Below, one piece after another: positions 4,281-6,796 of a stretch of DNA of 6,796 nucleotides. Location: assembly GCA_003559755.1 (NCBI GenBank), contig PWKM01000302.1:1-6796 (forward strand), given 5' to 3'. The stretch's first letter is position 1. The number at the start of each line of letters is the position of its first letter. The notes under the pieces were generated by a model. The model was given only the letters and a program-made list of their open reading frames with translations, did no database searches and was not told the DNA's origin. Source of the DNA: Planctomycetota bacterium. GTDB taxonomy: Bacteria; Planctomycetota; PUPC01. A program made the position numbers and the translations under genes.

Positions 4281-6796
4281 ATGGGCAGCCCGATAGAACT
4301 TGCGATGGCGAAGAGAGATGAACTGGCGCGGCGGCCTCGGCGGCGGCGCTACAGGTGGATTCTGTGCGCACTCGCCATCCTGATCGCGGTCCTTGTCGTC
4401 GGCGCGGTCGTAATGTGGTCCGCCCCCAGGTGGCTCATTCCCCTGGCCATCGAGGAGCTCGAGCAGAACTTCCCGTTCGAAGCTCAGATCGAGACCGCTC
4501 GGCTGGCCTGGCCCGGCTCGGCCACCCTCGAGGGTGTGGTCCTGGTACGGCCGGAAGACGACAGCCGGGTGGCGACCGTCCGCCGGATAACCGCATCCAC
4601 CGATCTCGGCTCTCTGCTGCGGGCTCGCGTCCGGCTTCGTTCGATCGTCATCGATGGGGTCGAACTCTCGCTGCGGGAGAATGACCTCGAACTGATCGAG
4701 GATGAGCCGCCTGAGCGCCCGCCCCAATATACCGTGATGGTGCGGAACCTGAGGGCGGACATCTTTCAGGGCGGATGCGAGACGGGCGAACCCTGGCTCC
4801 GGTTCGAGGACGTGGAAATCGATCTGGTTCCCAAGGACGTGGCCAGAACGGCGGTGACCGCCTCGGGCTACAGCCACGCACTTCGGCCATTCCGGGCTTG
4901 GGGTGTCATTGGGGGCGCCGGATTGGCAAGCCACCTGACGGTCTCCTTTCCCCGGATCGAGCTCGGCCCGAGGGTACGCGATGCACTGCCCGACGAACTC
5001 AAGGATGTATGGGACCGCGCCTCGCCGTCGGGAACAGCGTCCCTGACCGTCGAGATGGATATGGCAGGTCAAGGCGGGGGCCGGGCCGTGCAGCCCGATC
5101 TTTCCTGGCGGCTGACGTTGGCCGACGGAACGGCCGCTCCCGACGAACTGCCGTACCCGGTCGAAGAGATCAACGCGACCCTGGAAGGGGACCTGCAGCG
5201 TGCTCGCATCACCAGGGCGACGGGCATCTACCGTTCCGCACTGATCTCCGGCTCGGGGCACACGCTTCGTTACGAAGGCCGGCCCGCGATTCGGATATCC
5301 TGTCAAGCCCGAAGGATGCAGCCGTGGCCCGAAATGTACGATTTTCTCCAACCAAACATCGAGGATGCGATCCGGCGCGTGGGCCTGATCGATGGACAAC
5401 TGGATGCTGACCTGGAGGTCGGGCTGTTCATCGGCGGCGATGAGCCGAACGTGCGGGACCCGATCGTCCCCTACTTTCTTCGGGCAAGCGTTCATCTTCG
5501 CGACGGCGTTTTTGAGCCGGAAGAGCTTCCTTACCGGCTCACGCGCGCCGGCGGGGCGTTTGTCGTCGATACCGAGGCCCTGGCCGTCACCAGCCCGATC
5601 ATCGGCCGGCTGGAGAAGGGGGCCATCCGCGTGTCGGGGCGAATCGGCCTGACCGATGCTCAGGACGGGACGGCCCTGAAGATCCACATAACCGAACTGC
5701 CCGTCGATGACAACTTCGAGAAGGCGGTCAAAGCGATCAGCCCGGGGGGCTACAACGAACTCCAGCGATACGATATCCGTGGCGGAAAAGTCGATGCCGA
5801 TTTAGAAGTGAAAGGGCACATTGGAGTCATCCACGAGATAGACTGGACTGTGACGGCCGTCCTCGATGGAGCGGACGTGACCGCCGAATTGTTCCCCCTG
5901 CGGCTCTCCGACGTATCCGGCAGATTCCGGGTCCGCCCTGATCGCGTTACCTGGGACCGGGTCGTCGGCAGACACGGGACCGGCCGGGTTGCCGTCGCCG
6001 GTGAGGCCAACCTGCTGGAGCCGGGGCGGATCGATCTGTATGCGGAGATTCGTGACCTTCCGATCAACCCGGCCCTGGAACGGGCGCTCGAGTCGTTCAA
6101 TGAGCAGGCCTACCGCTATTACCGCCAGTATGGGGTTGAGGGGGGAACGGTCAACGCGGATGTCAGCTATCGGGGCGAGGGGCTGGAACCGGACGACCAG
6201 GACTGGTTCGCTGCCGTGACCCTCATCGATTCGACGGCCACGCCAACGGACTTTCCCTACAAGGTGACCGACATGAACGGCCTGCTGCACATCCGGCCCG
6301 ACCGAGTCGATATCGTCCGGACAACCGGTCGTCACGAAGACGCGCTTGTCTCGGCCGATGGGTGGGTGCGGATCGATGAACCGGACATGCGGGTGGACAT
6401 CCGGGCCGACAATATCCGCTTTGACAAGGAATCGTTCCTGGTGGCTCCTTCGATACGGGAACTCGACCTCCACCGGCTGGAGCCGAAGGGCAGGGCAGAC
6501 CTGCACATCAGGGTGTCCGGCCCGAATCGCCCGGATGCGCCCCCCGACATCCAAGTCGCCGCACAATTAAAGGACAGCTCGGCCCGTTTCCCCCTCGGCG
6601 AAAAGTGGCTGTCGGTCACCAACATCAGCGGCTTGGCGACCTACGAGGGCAACACCGTCCGGCTCAGGGGCATCCGGGCGAAGTCCCTCGGCGGGATGGT
6701 CACCAGCATGGACGGCCTGCTCATTTTCACCGACGAGATGAGCTGGCTGAGCGGAGAAGCTGCCGGCGACAACTTCCAACTGGCCAAAATCGTGGA
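4281..6796 (+). CDS. AsmA-like membrane-anchored repeat protein, N-terminal 838 residues
   Basis: The frame is open from the ATG at 4281 through the right edge, so the C-terminus is missing. Residues 17-25 are very basic (RRPRRRRYR), followed by one hydrophobic helix at about 26-46. This predicts an inner-membrane anchor with the bulk of the protein in the periplasm. The rest is beta-rich, with at least five diverged repeats of about 120 residues. Each has a G-x-adlev strand, a D-G/S segment before PxELPY-like turns (D282, D408, D529, D650, D765), a short vxxxxG strand pair, and then a strand such as DLPINPALERAL leading into a helix. This anchor-plus-long-beta-repeat design is that of AsmA/TamB/YhdP-type proteins, some of which move phospholipids between membranes. 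I assign it by architecture, not by a diagnostic motif. No Shine-Dalgarno precedes the ATG at 4281; the ATG at 4305 is an alternative. No downstream partner is visible. The coding frame is secure; lipid transport is only an inference. Confidence 0.8.
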   Translation, partial: MGSPIELAMAKRDELARRPRRRRYRWILCALAILIAVLVVGAVVMWSAPRWLIPLAIEELEQNFPFEAQIETARLAWPGSATLEGVVLVRPEDDSRVATVRRITASTDLGSLLRARVRLRSIVIDGVELSLRENDLELIEDEPPERPPQYTVMVRNLRADIFQGGCETGEPWLRFEDVEIDLVPKDVARTAVTASGYSHALRPFRAWGVIGGAGLASHLTVSFPRIELGPRVRDALPDELKDVWDRASPSGTASLTVEMDMAGQGGGRAVQPDLSWRLTLADGTAAPDELPYPVEEINATLEGDLQRARITRATGIYRSALISGSGHTLRYEGRPAIRISCQARRMQPWPEMYDFLQPNIEDAIRRVGLIDGQLDADLEVGLFIGGDEPNVRDPIVPYFLRASVHLRDGVFEPEELPYRLTRAGGAFVVDTEALAVTSPIIGRLEKGAIRVSGRIGLTDAQDGTALKIHITELPVDDNFEKAVKAISPGGYNELQRYDIRGGKVDADLEVKGHIGVIHEIDWTVTAVLDGADVTAELFPLRLSDVSGRFRVRPDRVTWDRVVGRHGTGRVAVAGEANLLEPGRIDLYAEIRDLPINPALERALESFNEQAYRYYRQYGVEGGTVNADVSYRGEGLEPDDQDWFAAVTLIDSTATPTDFPYKVTDMNGLLHIRPDRVDIVRTTGRHEDALVSADGWVRIDEPDMRVDIRADNIRFDKESFLVAPSIRELDLHRLEPKGRADLHIRVSGPNRPDAPPDIQVAAQLKDSSARFPLGEKWLSVTNISGLATYEGNTVRLRGIRAKSLGGMVTSMDGLLIFTDEMSWLSGEAAGDNFQLAKIV

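Noticed and set aside
4020..5687. Long open frame of 555 codons on the minus strand
   Set aside because: It lies opposite the amidohydrolase 3' end and the AsmA-like gene, shows no domain or motif and is biased to Pro, Gly, Arg and Asp/His as antisense of GC-rich genes usually is. The + strand frame there has a membrane helix and repeats.
5392..6219. Short + strand frames (5392-5652, 5989-6219) within the AsmA-like gene
   Set aside because: They are out of frame with the continuous reading frame that carries the repeats and have no independent start signals.

Overview
The window is a bacterial chromosomal stretch, GC-rich by eye (roughly 60-65% GC). It carries five genes, all on the + strand; the first and last are cut by the window edges. 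No RNA gene, insertion sequence, CRISPR array or phage gene was seen. The last gene is a long AsmA-like, membrane-anchored repeat protein, which points to a diderm (outer-membrane-bearing) bacterium. The mix of GC-rich but relaxed codon use and this type of repeat protein would fit a planctomycete-like lineage, but that is a weak inference and no gene here fixes the taxon.

Layout. (1) Positions 1-191 hold the C-terminal 62 residues of a heavy-metal P1B-type ATPase. Its last two transmembrane motifs read like the CopB (P1B-3) subgroup. (2) Four bases later, with a Shine-Dalgarno sequence overlapping the ATPase stop region, starts a complete phosphoketolase (xfp, 196-2592). Spacing and strand make these two genes a likely operon. 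(3) After a 136-base gap containing a small hairpin comes a short TsaA/TrmO-family gene (2729-3115), a putative tRNA t6A37 N6-methyltransferase of the single-domain type with a non-canonical C-terminus. (4) A 206-base intergenic region holds a GC hairpin followed by a T-run and then a perfect 14-bp palindrome. It leads to a small amidohydrolase of the amidohydrolase-2 type (3322-4119) with a strong ribosome binding site. (5) A 161-base gap with a perfect 7-bp-stem hairpin separates this from a large AsmA-like protein (4281 to the window end, at least 838 residues). That protein has one N-terminal membrane helix and at least five diverged repeats of about 120 residues.

How the genes fit together. 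Only the metal ATPase and the phosphoketolase are close enough to suggest shared expression. Phosphoketolase makes acetyl-phosphate from sugar phosphates, which can be turned into ATP by acetate kinase, but no acetate kinase or phosphotransacetylase gene is present downstream. The pairing of a metal pump with phosphoketolase resembles low-oxygen or stress gene clusters, but that is an inference from two genes. The three downstream genes have their own intergenic regions and look like independent units. I do not see a clearly new multi-gene system here. The observations most worth following are the regular repeat architecture of the AsmA-like protein, the P1B-3 signature of the ATPase next to xfp, the altered C-terminus of the TrmO homologue and the palindrome before the amidohydrolase.
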